From assembly GCF_965198575.1 (NCBI RefSeq), contig NZ_OZ240671.1:2170001-2234000 (forward strand): 64,000 nt of DNA, given 5' to 3'. Each line of letters opens with the position of its first letter. Within the stretch, counting starts at the first letter, position 1. The position numbers and the translations under genes were made by a program. This DNA is from Lichenicola sp965198575 (GTDB taxonomy: Bacteria > Pseudomonadota > Alphaproteobacteria > Acetobacterales > Acetobacteraceae). Below are positions 18,562 to 26,244 of this stretch, in pieces. The notes below the pieces were generated by a model. It did not search any database. It had not been told where the DNA came from and worked only from the letters and a program-made list of their open reading frames with translations.

Positions 18562-20853
18562 TCAGCGTGTCCAGGGAAAGCTCGAGGTTTGGCCGTCGTT
18601 CGAAACCCGGTGTTGCTCGCCGTCGAGGAAGACCTCCATCGGCTCGCCGCGGAGTAGCGTCGCCTCAAGAGTCCTCGCGGCCTGGCTGATCCGCACGGAC
18701 AAGGTGCGTCCGTGCCACTCGACCGGGAAGGCCAGGCTGTGCCATCCGGCCGGAAGCTGCGGGTGGAATTCCAGTCCGTTGGGCCGAAGCGACAATCCGG
18801 CAAATCCGAAGATCGCGGTGATCCAGGTGCCGCCGAGCGCCGCAATATGGATACCGCCATCGATGGCGACATTCGTGTCCGCGAGATCGATACGCGAACT
18901 CTCGCGAAAGAACTTTAGTGCCTGCTCGGATGAGCCGATCCGTGCCGCAGCCAGCGCATGCATCGTCCGGCTCAGCGAGCTGCCATGGCTGCAACGCGGC
19001 GCGTAGTATTCGAAATTGCGCGCGGCCGTCTCGCCCGGAAACTCGTCCGGCAGCAGCCCGATCGCCGCGACGACATCGGCCTGCTTGATGACCTGCGACC
19101 TGGCGATGCGCTCGCGTCCCAGCACCACGTCCATTGGAACCGAGCGGCCCGCATAGTGCGAGAGGTCCACCGGCTCGAGCGCGAAGAAGCCTGCGAACTG
19201 CTCGTACAAACCGGTATCGGCGTGCAGACCGGTCGCCATCGTGTCTGCAACGGCGGCCCATCGTGCAAGCTCGGCTGCGTCGACCGCGAGCTGCGTCGAG
19301 AGTGTGCTCCAGCAATCGGGCCAGCGTGCGCGCAGCAGGGCGGCAACCTCGATCGCACGCCGGATCGTTCGGCGCGCCATCAGGTTGGTGTAGGCATTGT
19401 CGTCGATGTGCTCGTGATATTCATCCGGGCCGATCACGCCACGGATGTGGTGCAGCCCGTCGGCCTCGAGGCCGGCACGGCTCGCCCAGAAGCGGCCGGT
19501 CTCGAGCAGGATCTCGGCGCCGGCGTCGCGCAGGAAGGTTTCGTCTCCGGTCGCCTGCCAGTATTGCCAGACCGCGTAGGCGACGTCGGCGGCGATATGC
19601 TGCTCCTGCGTGCCGCACAGGATGTCGACGACCTGCCGATCCGCGGCGATGGCATGCTCGGGCGTGGTTTCGGCGCCGGTATCGGCCGACTCCCAGGCAT
19701 ACAGCGCGCCACGCCAGCCGAGGCGACGGGCCTTTTCGCGCGCGCCGTCGAGCGTGTGATAGCGATAAATCAGCAACGAGCGCGCGGCTTCCGGCCAGGT
19801 CAGGCTGTAGAAAGGCAGCAGGAAGATCTCGGTGTCCCAGAAGACATGGCCACGATAATCGTTTCCGGTCAGGCCGCGGGCGCCGACCGAGACATGCTCG
19901 TTGGCCGGGTTCGCGGCGCCGTTCAGGTGGTAGGCAGCGAAACGCAGGGCCTTCTGCGCCTCGGGATCGCCGTCGATCGTGACGTCGCTGCACGTCCAGC
20001 GCGCGGACCAGGCTGCCTCGTGCCGGGCCACGCATTGCCGCCATCCGATGGCCTTTGCGCGACCCAGCGCGGTCCCGACGCACTCCACCGGATCCGCATC
20101 ACCGGCCTTGGCGTGGGCGACGGCGATCATGCGCTCGAACCACAGCACCTGGCCGGCCTCGGCGTTCCAGCGCCAGCGCCGGCTGAAGGGCGATACCTGC
20201 TCGGGCGTCAGCACGGTGCCGTCCGATGAGAGCGCGGCGGTTTCGGCGATCGCCAGGCGCCGGCCGGTGGTCGCGGTACGCCAGACGCCCAGCTCCGCAT
20301 CGAGCCGGTCGATCGCGAGCCCGAACTCCAGGCCGTCGAAGCTCGCCTCGAGCGTGAGGTCGCCCGCGCCGGCCTCGATCTCGACGCGCATCACCTGCAG
20401 GCCGAGGGCCCGGTCATGCATCGAGACGAGCCGCAGCATCCGCAGCGCCACGGCGAGACCGGTCGGGCTTGCCAGACGCCCCCTGGTCAGCAGGGCGCCG
20501 CGCTTCAGGTCGAGGGTGCGTTGGTGGATGTGCTTGTCGTCCACATGCAGCGCCGGCAGCGCGCCCGGCAGCGACAGGCGGACCCGCAACCATCCCGGCG
20601 CCTGCACGAGGCCGGGGATCGGCTGGTCACTGCCCGCGGTGTCGAACAGCCCGGCGACAAGGGTGTGGGGATGTTCACCACACTCTTGGCGGCGATTCAC
20701 CGCACGGCCGCCGCGGACGCCCAGGAAGCCGTTGCTGATCGCGAACCTGGACTCGCGCGAGCTGTCGCGGAGCGCGTCGAAGCCGTGCTGCTCGATGGTC
20801 CAGGCCGGATCGGGCGTGGCTCCCAAGGCATCGCGGGTGGGTGGGGCGTTCAT
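18562..20853 (-). CDS. Glycoside hydrolase family 65 phosphorylase (maltose/trehalose/kojibiose phosphorylase type)
   Basis: The 763-residue cytoplasmic enzyme is predicted to cleave an alpha-glucosyl disaccharide with phosphate to give beta-glucose 1-phosphate and glucose. The N-terminal beta-sandwich (about 1-270) starts with the typical RFAISNGFLGVRGG. The (alpha/alpha)6 barrel follows, with RGHVFWDTEIFLLPFY and the catalytic general acid Glu of GVIGPDEYHEHIDDNAYTN (about residue 478). C-terminal beta domains include FPVEWHGRTLSVRI. The length matches GH65 phosphorylases. The next gene on the operon overlaps by 4 bases (ATGA) and encodes a beta-phosphoglucomutase, which would convert the beta-glucose 1-phosphate to glucose 6-phosphate. 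This pairing supports a phosphorylase over a hydrolase. Which disaccharide is used cannot be told from sequence alone. Confidence 0.87.
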   Translation of the reverse strand: MNAPPTRDALGATPDPAWTIEQHGFDALRDSSRESRFAISNGFLGVRGGRAVNRRQECGEHPHTLVAGLFDTAGSDQPIPGLVQAPGWLRVRLSLPGALPALHVDDKHIHQRTLDLKRGALLTRGRLASPTGLAVALRMLRLVSMHDRALGLQVMRVEIEAGAGDLTLEASFDGLEFGLAIDRLDAELGVWRTATTGRRLAIAETAALSSDGTVLTPEQVSPFSRRWRWNAEAGQVLWFERMIAVAHAKAGDADPVECVGTALGRAKAIGWRQCVARHEAAWSARWTCSDVTIDGDPEAQKALRFAAYHLNGAANPANEHVSVGARGLTGNDYRGHVFWDTEIFLLPFYSLTWPEAARSLLIYRYHTLDGAREKARRLGWRGALYAWESADTGAETTPEHAIAADRQVVDILCGTQEQHIAADVAYAVWQYWQATGDETFLRDAGAEILLETGRFWASRAGLEADGLHHIRGVIGPDEYHEHIDDNAYTNLMARRTIRRAIEVAALLRARWPDCWSTLSTQLAVDAAELARWAAVADTMATGLHADTGLYEQFAGFFALEPVDLSHYAGRSVPMDVVLGRERIARSQVIKQADVVAAIGLLPDEFPGETAARNFEYYAPRCSHGSSLSRTMHALAAARIGSSEQALKFFRESSRIDLADTNVAIDGGIHIAALGGTWITAIFGFAGLSLRPNGLEFHPQLPAGWHSLAFPVEWHGRTLSVRISQAARTLEATLLRGEPMEVFLDGEQHRVSNDGQTSSFPWTR

Positions 20854-21563
20854 GACGGTCGGACGCCGAGACGGCCGGCGGCGAGGGCCTCGAGATCGAC
20901 ATCATCGAGGCTGTCCACGACCAGGTCGGCGCCGGCCTGCTGCAGCAGCGTGTCGTCGTGCAGGCGCGCGATGCCGAGGGCGGTCATGTTCCCGGCACGC
21001 GCTGCCTCGATGCCGGAAGGTGCATCCTCGATCACCAGGCAGCGGATCGGATCGACCCGCAATTCCGATGCTGCGGCGAGGAAGATCTCCGGGTTCGGTT
21101 TGCCCTCATGGAAACTCCGCCCGCAGACGTTTCCGGCGAACAGCGCGAGGAGCGACCGGCCATCCGGCAGCCGGACCGGTTGCAGCATCGCGTTCGCATT
21201 CCTGGATGACGAGGCGACCGCCATCGGCCAGCCGAGTGCCGCGATCGCGGCTGCAAGGCGGAGCGCGTCCGGGAATGCCTCCACCGCCCCGGACCGGATC
21301 AGTGTCTCGAGCAGCGCCTGCTTGGCAGCGGCATAGAGCGGCGCCTGGCGGTCGGCATCCGCAACACCCAGAGCCCGGAGAGCCGCAAACGCACCCGCAA
21401 CCCGGGGCTTGCCCGCCACCTCGGCCTGGTACACCGCCGTCGTGAAGCCCGCGGGGTCGGCGAAACCCGAAAGCGCCCCGCGCCAGGCCTGTTCATGCGG
21501 CGATGCCAGCAGCACGCCGTCGACGTCGAAGATAGCGGCGGCTGGTCGCTCGCGCTGGATCAT
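20850..21563 (-). CDS. pgmB: Beta-phosphoglucomutase-like HAD family hydrolase
   Basis: The 237-residue HAD-superfamily protein has motif I AAIFDVDGVLLASP (nucleophile Asp and acid/base Asp), the cap-domain region with WRGALSG, motif II in MAVASSSRNA, the Lys of motif III in EGKPNPEIFLAAA, and motif IV in CLVIEDAPSGIEAARAG. These are the hallmarks of beta-phosphoglucomutase (beta-glucose 1-phosphate to glucose 6-phosphate). The start at 21563 places the DVDGV motif near residue 15; upstream residues of the longer frame lie in the promoter region. It is the first gene of the operon with the GH65 phosphorylase (ATGA overlap) and a membrane-associated hydrolase. A copy of the GTAGTTTCCGA element lies 78 bases upstream, pointing toward it. 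Confidence 0.87.
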   Translation of the reverse strand: MIQRERPAAAIFDVDGVLLASPHEQAWRGALSGFADPAGFTTAVYQAEVAGKPRVAGAFAALRALGVADADRQAPLYAAAKQALLETLIRSGAVEAFPDALRLAAAIAALGWPMAVASSSRNANAMLQPVRLPDGRSLLALFAGNVCGRSFHEGKPNPEIFLAAASELRVDPIRCLVIEDAPSGIEAARAGNMTALGIARLHDDTLLQQAGADLVVDSLDDVDLEALAAGRLGVRPS

Positions 21564-21641
21564 GAGGCCCCGGGGTCGGTGCTGATCGGGTGCGTGTCCC
21601 GGAGCGGAGACGGTGCGGCATCGGGATGCGGCGCGGCAGGC

Positions 21642-21688
21642 TCGGAAACTACTCAAGCCGCACTGCCAGTTAGGTAGTTTCCGATGCT
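21642..21688. promoter_or_regulatory. Divergent FixJ-like site pair: perfect 11-bp inverted repeat
   Basis: TCGGAAACTAC (21642-21652) and GTAGTTTCCGA (21674-21684) are exact reverse complements separated by 21 bases. The right copy is extended to TAGGTAGTTTCCGATGCT (21671-21688), which matches the site in front of ackA at 17 of 18 positions. The left arm points to the beta-phosphoglucomutase operon (78 bases to its ATG) and the right arm to the GrpE-like gene (84 bases to its ATG). A -10-like TACGAT lies at 21711-21716, 37 bases after the start of the right core. The left arm has no obvious -10 at that spacing. It is probably a divergent activator site. Confidence 0.6.
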
Positions 21689-21768
21689 CTCGCCGGTCCG
21701 ACCGCGCGGCTACGATGATCTGGACCGCGGCCGACCCTGGCACCGGTCGCGCAACGGTGGATCCAGCC

Positions 21769-22266
21769 ATGGACATGACTCTCGGGCGGCCAGATGATCA
21801 GGTCCTGCGGCCGTCACCGGTCATGGCGATGCCGGTCGGGCAGCCCCGGGTTCCGGAGTTCGTCGAGCAGTGGCCGATGCAGAAGATCGCCGCGGACATG
21901 ATCGATTTCGCCGAGGAGCTGCATCGCGGCCAGGCGGTTCCGCGTGCCTCCGAGGCTGAGGGCAGGGATGGCCGGCCTTCCGCCCTGATGCAGCTGGAGG
22001 CCCGCTTGACGACGTTGCTTGCCCGCAACGGGATCGAGCGGGATGACCCGACCGGATCGCAGTTCGATCCCCGCATCCACCAGAAGGTTGCCGAACGATG
22101 CGTGCCCGCCGAAGCGCCCGGCACGGTCGTGCGGACGATATCGTCGAGCTGGACGCTGAACGGCCAGCTTCTTCGTCCGGCAATGGTGGTCGTCTCGGCA
22201 CCGCCGGCCGACGCGCATGCGCCGCCGATGGAGGCGAGCCTTTCCTTCTGCTCGCCAGGAGACTGA
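21769..22266 (+). CDS. Divergent GrpE-like nucleotide exchange factor
   Basis: The 165-residue protein has a C-terminal half that aligns well with the beta-domain of GrpE. It has LMQLEARLTTLLARNGIE, then FDPRIHQKVAERCVPAEAPGTVV, a Trp in place of the usual Gly-Tyr, LNGQLLRPAMVVVSAPP, and a short extension. GrpE releases ADP from DnaK. The long N-terminal coiled coil of normal GrpE is reduced, with only about 40 helical residues before a Gly/Glu-rich spacer, so dimerisation may differ. No dnaK or dnaJ is adjacent. The gene is alone on its strand and is preceded by the FixJ-like site. I start at 21769 because the upstream in-frame ATG at 21715 overlaps the -10-like hexamer. It may serve a stress-specific DnaK paralogue or a different partner (inference). 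Confidence 0.65.
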   Translation: MDMTLGRPDDQVLRPSPVMAMPVGQPRVPEFVEQWPMQKIAADMIDFAEELHRGQAVPRASEAEGRDGRPSALMQLEARLTTLLARNGIERDDPTGSQFDPRIHQKVAERCVPAEAPGTVVRTISSSWTLNGQLLRPAMVVVSAPPADAHAPPMEASLSFCSPGD

Positions 22267-22483
22267 GCCTTGCAGCGTTGCGCGCAGTGACAGGCCGGAT
22301 GCCGCAAGGCTTCCGTCCCCGGGTTCCTGCTGCAGTGGTCCGCCCCGCGATCGTTTGCTCATCGACGCGGCACGTTCGTGCAGACGTGCCTCCCGGATCC
22401 GCCGGACAGGCCCGACGATAGGGCTGTGCGTCAAATTTCCGCCAGAAGGGGCGGTCTGCGCCTGACGCCGATGCACAGATGCC

Positions 22484-22497
22484 CAACCGGGTTGACA
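22484..22497 (+). promoter_or_regulatory. Candidate operator overlapping a -35 hexamer of the sugar ABC operon
   Basis: The palindrome CAACCGGGTTG (22484-22494, 5-bp arms around one base) overlaps a perfect TTGACA at 22492-22497, about 98 bases before the preferred start of the ABC ATPase. The -10 at the expected spacing is poor. This is a plausible binding site for the SorC-type regulator encoded at the end of the operon. The remainder of the gap from 22267 to 22483 shows no gene or other signal that I can support. Confidence 0.3.
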
Positions 22498-22594
22498 TCC
22501 GTTCCAAACCACGGGATTCATGACTGAGGCACATCGAGTGCCGTGTCATCGACTGCCCGGAACAGGGCAGGGATCGCCCGGGAGGCATGATCCG

Positions 22595-24076
22595 TTGTCT
22601 TCGGCGTTGCTGGACGTCATCGGGCTGACGAAATCGTTCGACGGGGTGGTTGCCCTGGCGGACGGACGTTTCCGGCTCGAGCCGGGCACGGTGCATGCGC
22701 TGTGCGGCGGTAATGGCGCGGGCAAGTCGACCTTCCTGTCGATCGTCATGGGGATCCAGCAGCGCGACGGCGGCACCATCGAGGTGGATGGCCGCCCGGT
22801 CTCGTTCAGCCATCCGTCGCAGGCGCTCGCCAACGGCATCGCCATCATCGAGCAGGAATTGAGCCCGGTGCTCGACCTCACCGTGGCGGAGAACATCTTC
22901 CTCGGACGCGAGCCGATGGCGGCGTTCGGGCGTGTCGATTTCGGTGCGATGCGGCGCGATGCCGAGCAGCTCCTGCAGCAGCTGGGCTTCGTCATCGACC
23001 CGCGCTCGATCATGCGCTCGTTGTCGATCGGGCAAATTCAGCTGGTGGAGATCGCCAAGGCGCTCAGCCATGACGCGCGCATCATCATCATGGACGAGCC
23101 CACCTCGGCGCTCGGCGAGACCGAGGTCGGCCAGCTCTACACCGCGGTGAAACGGCTGCGCGACCAGGGCAAGGGCATCATCTATGTGTCGCACCGGTTG
23201 ACCGAGATATTCGGTCTTGCCGACGAGTACACGGTGTTCCGCGACGGCCGCTACGTGTCGAGCGGCCGCGTCGCCGATATCGACCGCGCCGGGCTGATCG
23301 GCATGATCGTCGGGCGGGCGCTCAGCGACGAGTACGTCAAGACCAATGTTCCGGGTGAAACGACGCGGCTTGCAGTCGAGGGATTGTCGCTGCCGGGCAC
23401 GCTGAGCGACATCTCGTTCGACGTGCGGGCCGGCGAGATCGTCGGCTTCTACGGGCTGCTCGGCGCCGGACGCACCGAATTGATGGAATGCCTGTTCGGG
23501 ATGTCGCGCGGCTGGACCGGGCGGATGTCGGTCGATGGCGTGCCGGTCCGGGCCGCATCGCCGCGCGCCGCCATGGATGCCGGCCTGGCGCTGGTCACCG
23601 AGGATCGCAAGCAGAGCGGGCTGGTGCTGACCAGTTCGGTGCGCGAGAATCTCAGCCTGGCGATGCTGCCGTCGTTGTCGCCGCGTGGCGTGATGGACCG
23701 CAAACGCGAATCCGGCCTGGCGGCTGCGGCGATCCAGCGCTTCGGGATCAGGACGGCCACCGATGCTCTTGCAGTCGCCAGCCTGTCCGGCGGCAACCAG
23801 CAGAAGGTGGTGATCGGCCGCTTCGACATGACCACGCCGAAAGTGTTCCTGTTCGACGAGCCCACACGCGGTGTCGATGTCGGCGCCAAGCGCGAGATCT
23901 ACGCGATCATGTCGGAGTTTGCGTCGAAAGGCGGCGCCGTGGTGATGGTGTCGGGCGAGGCGGAAGAGATCCTGGGCATGTGCGATCGCATCGTGGTGAT
24001 GCGCCAGGGCCGGATCGCGGCAATCCTCGAGCGCGCGGACGCGGATCAACAGACCATGCTGCATCTCGCCGCATGA
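22595..24076 (+). CDS. Sugar ABC transporter ATP-binding protein (RbsA/MglA type, tandem ATPase)
   Basis: The 493-residue protein has two ATPase cassettes, as in carbohydrate CUT2 importers. Cassette one has Walker A GGNGAGKSTF, the signature region SIGQIQLVEIAKAL, Walker B IIIMDEPTSAL and the H-loop YVSHRL. Cassette two is the usual degenerate one, with GLLGAGRTELME in place of Walker A, the signature LSGGNQQKVVIGRF and Walker B VFLFDEPTRGVDVG. I prefer the TTG at 22595, 9 bases after GGGAGG. The frame is open to an ATG at 22520 that has only a weak ribosome binding site. The permease and binding-protein genes follow directly. The operon also encodes a ribokinase-family kinase and a SorC regulator, so the substrate is probably a pentose, a polyol or a related sugar. 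Confidence 0.85.
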   Translation: MSSALLDVIGLTKSFDGVVALADGRFRLEPGTVHALCGGNGAGKSTFLSIVMGIQQRDGGTIEVDGRPVSFSHPSQALANGIAIIEQELSPVLDLTVAENIFLGREPMAAFGRVDFGAMRRDAEQLLQQLGFVIDPRSIMRSLSIGQIQLVEIAKALSHDARIIIMDEPTSALGETEVGQLYTAVKRLRDQGKGIIYVSHRLTEIFGLADEYTVFRDGRYVSSGRVADIDRAGLIGMIVGRALSDEYVKTNVPGETTRLAVEGLSLPGTLSDISFDVRAGEIVGFYGLLGAGRTELMECLFGMSRGWTGRMSVDGVPVRAASPRAAMDAGLALVTEDRKQSGLVLTSSVRENLSLAMLPSLSPRGVMDRKRESGLAAAAIQRFGIRTATDALAVASLSGGNQQKVVIGRFDMTTPKVFLFDEPTRGVDVGAKREIYAIMSEFASKGGAVVMVSGEAEEILGMCDRIVVMRQGRIAAILERADADQQTMLHLAA

Positions 24077-24083
24077 ACGACGG

Positions 24084-25103
24084 ATGCAGGACGGCATGAG
24101 TGCGACCAGGATAGAGAGCGGGCAGCGGATGGCGGGTGCACGCGTCGCCGTGCAGTACATGAAGCGCTACGGCATCGTCACCGCGTTCTTTGCATTGTGC
24201 ATCGTGCTCAGCTTCGTGTCCGACTATTTTCTTACCGTCGGCAATATCGTCAACGTGCTGCGCCAGACCTCGATCAATGGCGTGCTGGCGATCGGCATGA
24301 CGTTCGTGATCCTGACCCGCGGCATCGATCTTTCGGTCGGCTCGGTGGCGGCGCTGGCGGGCATTGTCGCCACCTCGTTCGCCACCCGCTCCGCGATCGC
24401 CGGCATCCCAGGCGCACCGTATCCGGCGCTGCTGGCGATCGCGGTCGGGCTGCTGGTCGGGCTGATCAGTGGCGGCGTGTCGGGCAGCATCGTCACGCGC
24501 TTCAGGGTGCCGCCGTTCGTGGTCACGCTCGGCATGCTGTCGACCGCGCGCGGCCTGACGCTGCTGTACGCCGGCGGCCGGCCGATCCCAAACCTGACGC
24601 CGCAATTCCGCTGGATCGGCACCGCGGAGGTGGTCGGGATCCCGCTGCCGATCCTGGTGCTGGTGCTGGTCTTCGGGATCGCCTGGTGGGTGCTGGGCTA
24701 CACCCGGTTCGGCCGTCAGGTCTATGCCACCGGCGGCAACCCGCGTGCGGCGACGTCGTCCGGCATCAACGTGTCGCGGGTCAGGCTGCTGGTGTACCTG
24801 ATCTCGGGCGGCCTGGCGGCACTCGCCGGGATCATGCTCGCAGCGCGCACAGGGTCGGGACTCACGCAGGCCGGCATTTCGTATGAGCTCGATGCGATCG
24901 CCGCGGTGGTGATCGGTGGCACCAGCCTGTCCGGCGGCGTCGGTGGCGTCACCGGCACGTTGTTCGGAGCCCTGATCATCGGGGTGATGAATAACGGGCT
25001 CGACCTGCTCGGGGTCGACTCCAACTACCAGCAGATCTTCAAGGGGCTGATGATCGTCGGCGCCGTGATGCTCGATTCCGCACGTCGCGGCGAGGCCCAC
25101 TGA
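24084..25103 (+). CDS. Sugar ABC transporter permease (RbsC-like, CUT2 family)
   Basis: The 339-residue integral membrane protein forms the channel of the importer as a homodimer. About eight to ten hydrophobic helices are visible, starting with IVTAFFALCIVLSFVSDYF and NVLRQTSINGVLAIGMTFVI. The family signature LTRGIDLSVGSVAALAGIV follows directly. The cytoplasmic loop that contacts the ATPase is near GYTRFGRQVYATGGNPRAA. The C-terminal part has AAVVIGGTSLSGGVGGVTGTLFGALIIGVMNNGL, cut here only by family comparison. It starts 7 bases after the ATPase stop. Confidence 0.88.
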   Translation: MQDGMSATRIESGQRMAGARVAVQYMKRYGIVTAFFALCIVLSFVSDYFLTVGNIVNVLRQTSINGVLAIGMTFVILTRGIDLSVGSVAALAGIVATSFATRSAIAGIPGAPYPALLAIAVGLLVGLISGGVSGSIVTRFRVPPFVVTLGMLSTARGLTLLYAGGRPIPNLTPQFRWIGTAEVVGIPLPILVLVLVFGIAWWVLGYTRFGRQVYATGGNPRAATSSGINVSRVRLLVYLISGGLAALAGIMLAARTGSGLTQAGISYELDAIAAVVIGGTSLSGGVGGVTGTLFGALIIGVMNNGLDLLGVDSNYQQIFKGLMIVGAVMLDSARRGEAH

Positions 25104-25157
25104 CAACAACCGAGGAACCGACAGCCAAGTCGGCCACAACCCAAGGGAGAGAACACC

Positions 25158-26165
25158 ATGAGTTTCCGTAAAGCCTGTCTCGCAGGAACCGCCGTCCTGT
25201 TCGCAACGGTCGGGGCGGCGCATGCCGATCCGGCCAAGAAGCTGAAGATCGGTGTCGATCTGTATGGCCTGAAGGCCGAGTTCATGCAGCTGTGGGCCGC
25301 ATCCGTGAAGCAGAGCCCCGAGGTCAAGAACGGCAACGTCGAGGTCACGGTGTTCGACGGCCGCTACGACTCGCTGGTGCAGCAGAACCAGTTCGACACC
25401 ATGATCAGCCAGAAATACGACGCGATCATCTTCGCGCCGATCGACGCCGATGCGGGTGTCACCGCGGTCGAGGCCGCGCACAAGGCCGGCATTCCCGTGA
25501 TCGGCACCAACACCAAGGCGAACACCGACCTGCTGACCTCCTATGTCGGCTCGGACGACACCCGCTCGGGGTATCTCGAGGCCAAGGCGGTGCTCGACAA
25601 GATCGGCTGCAAGGGCAACGTCGTCATCATCGAGGGCCCGATCGGCATCTCCGCGCAGATCCAGCGCCGCCAGGGCAACCTGAAGGCGCTCAAGGAGTGC
25701 CCGACGGTGAAGGTGCTCGAGATGAAGACCGCGAACTGGTCGCGCGCCGAAGCCCAGACGCTGATGGATGACTGGCTGACGCGTTACCCCGGCCACATCA
25801 ACGGCATCATCGGCCAGAACGACGAGATGGCGTTGGGCGCGATCGAGGCGATCAAGAGCGCCAACCTGAAGGTGAGCAGCTTCGCCATTGCCGGCATCGA
25901 CGGCATCACCGACGCGCTGCTGGCGGTCAAGGCCGGCGAGATGACGTCGATCCTGCAGGACGCCAATGCGCAGGCGCAGGGCTCGATGGATGTCGCGGTG
26001 CGCGCGGTCGAAGGCGCGAGCTTCAAGCCGCAGTCCGACATCTGGCAGCAATATCCGCAGATGAAGTGGGATGGCGGCACGGACAAGAACTACAACGTGC
26101 CGTGGACCCCGGTGACCCCGCAGAACGTCGACGACCTGCTGGCGCGGCGCCAGAAGGGCAGCTGA
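25158..26165 (+). CDS. Periplasmic sugar-binding protein (RbsB-like, type 1 periplasmic binding fold)
   Basis: The 335-residue protein has a Sec signal peptide (MSFRKACLAGTAVLFATVGA, cleavage after AHA at about residue 22). The mature domain begins LKIGVDLYGLKAEF and shows the features of the sugar-binding class I fold: QKYDAIIFAPIDADAG, AGIPVIGTNTKAN, a substrate loop YVGSDDTRSGYLEA, and the hinge region IIGQNDEMALGAIEAIKSA with GIDGITDALLAVKAGEM. It delivers substrate to the RbsAC-like pair upstream. AAGGGAGAG about 9 bases before the ATG is a strong ribosome binding site, as expected for the most abundant component. The 54-base gap before it contains a small hairpin (CCGAC/GTCGG) that may set differential expression. 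Confidence 0.88.
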   Translation: MSFRKACLAGTAVLFATVGAAHADPAKKLKIGVDLYGLKAEFMQLWAASVKQSPEVKNGNVEVTVFDGRYDSLVQQNQFDTMISQKYDAIIFAPIDADAGVTAVEAAHKAGIPVIGTNTKANTDLLTSYVGSDDTRSGYLEAKAVLDKIGCKGNVVIIEGPIGISAQIQRRQGNLKALKECPTVKVLEMKTANWSRAEAQTLMDDWLTRYPGHINGIIGQNDEMALGAIEAIKSANLKVSSFAIAGIDGITDALLAVKAGEMTSILQDANAQAQGSMDVAVRAVEGASFKPQSDIWQQYPQMKWDGGTDKNYNVPWTPVTPQNVDDLLARRQKGS

Positions 26166-26244
26166 AACGGTCCGGCCGGGAGCACGATGTTCCGGCCAAC
26201 CATGCGGCGACCCGGTCGAGAGGCCGGGCTCTGAGGAGAACAGC

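Noticed and set aside
21642..21684. Reading the GGAAACTAC repeats as EcfG general-stress promoters
   Set aside because: EcfG promoters carry GGAAC and CGTT about 16-17 bases apart. Here the sequence is GGAAAC and no CGTT lies at that spacing. The palindromic pair and the -10 spacing fit an activator site better.
21821..24160. Minus-strand open frame of about 779 codons
   Set aside because: Antisense of the GrpE-like gene and the ABC ATPase, with the composition of a shadow frame.
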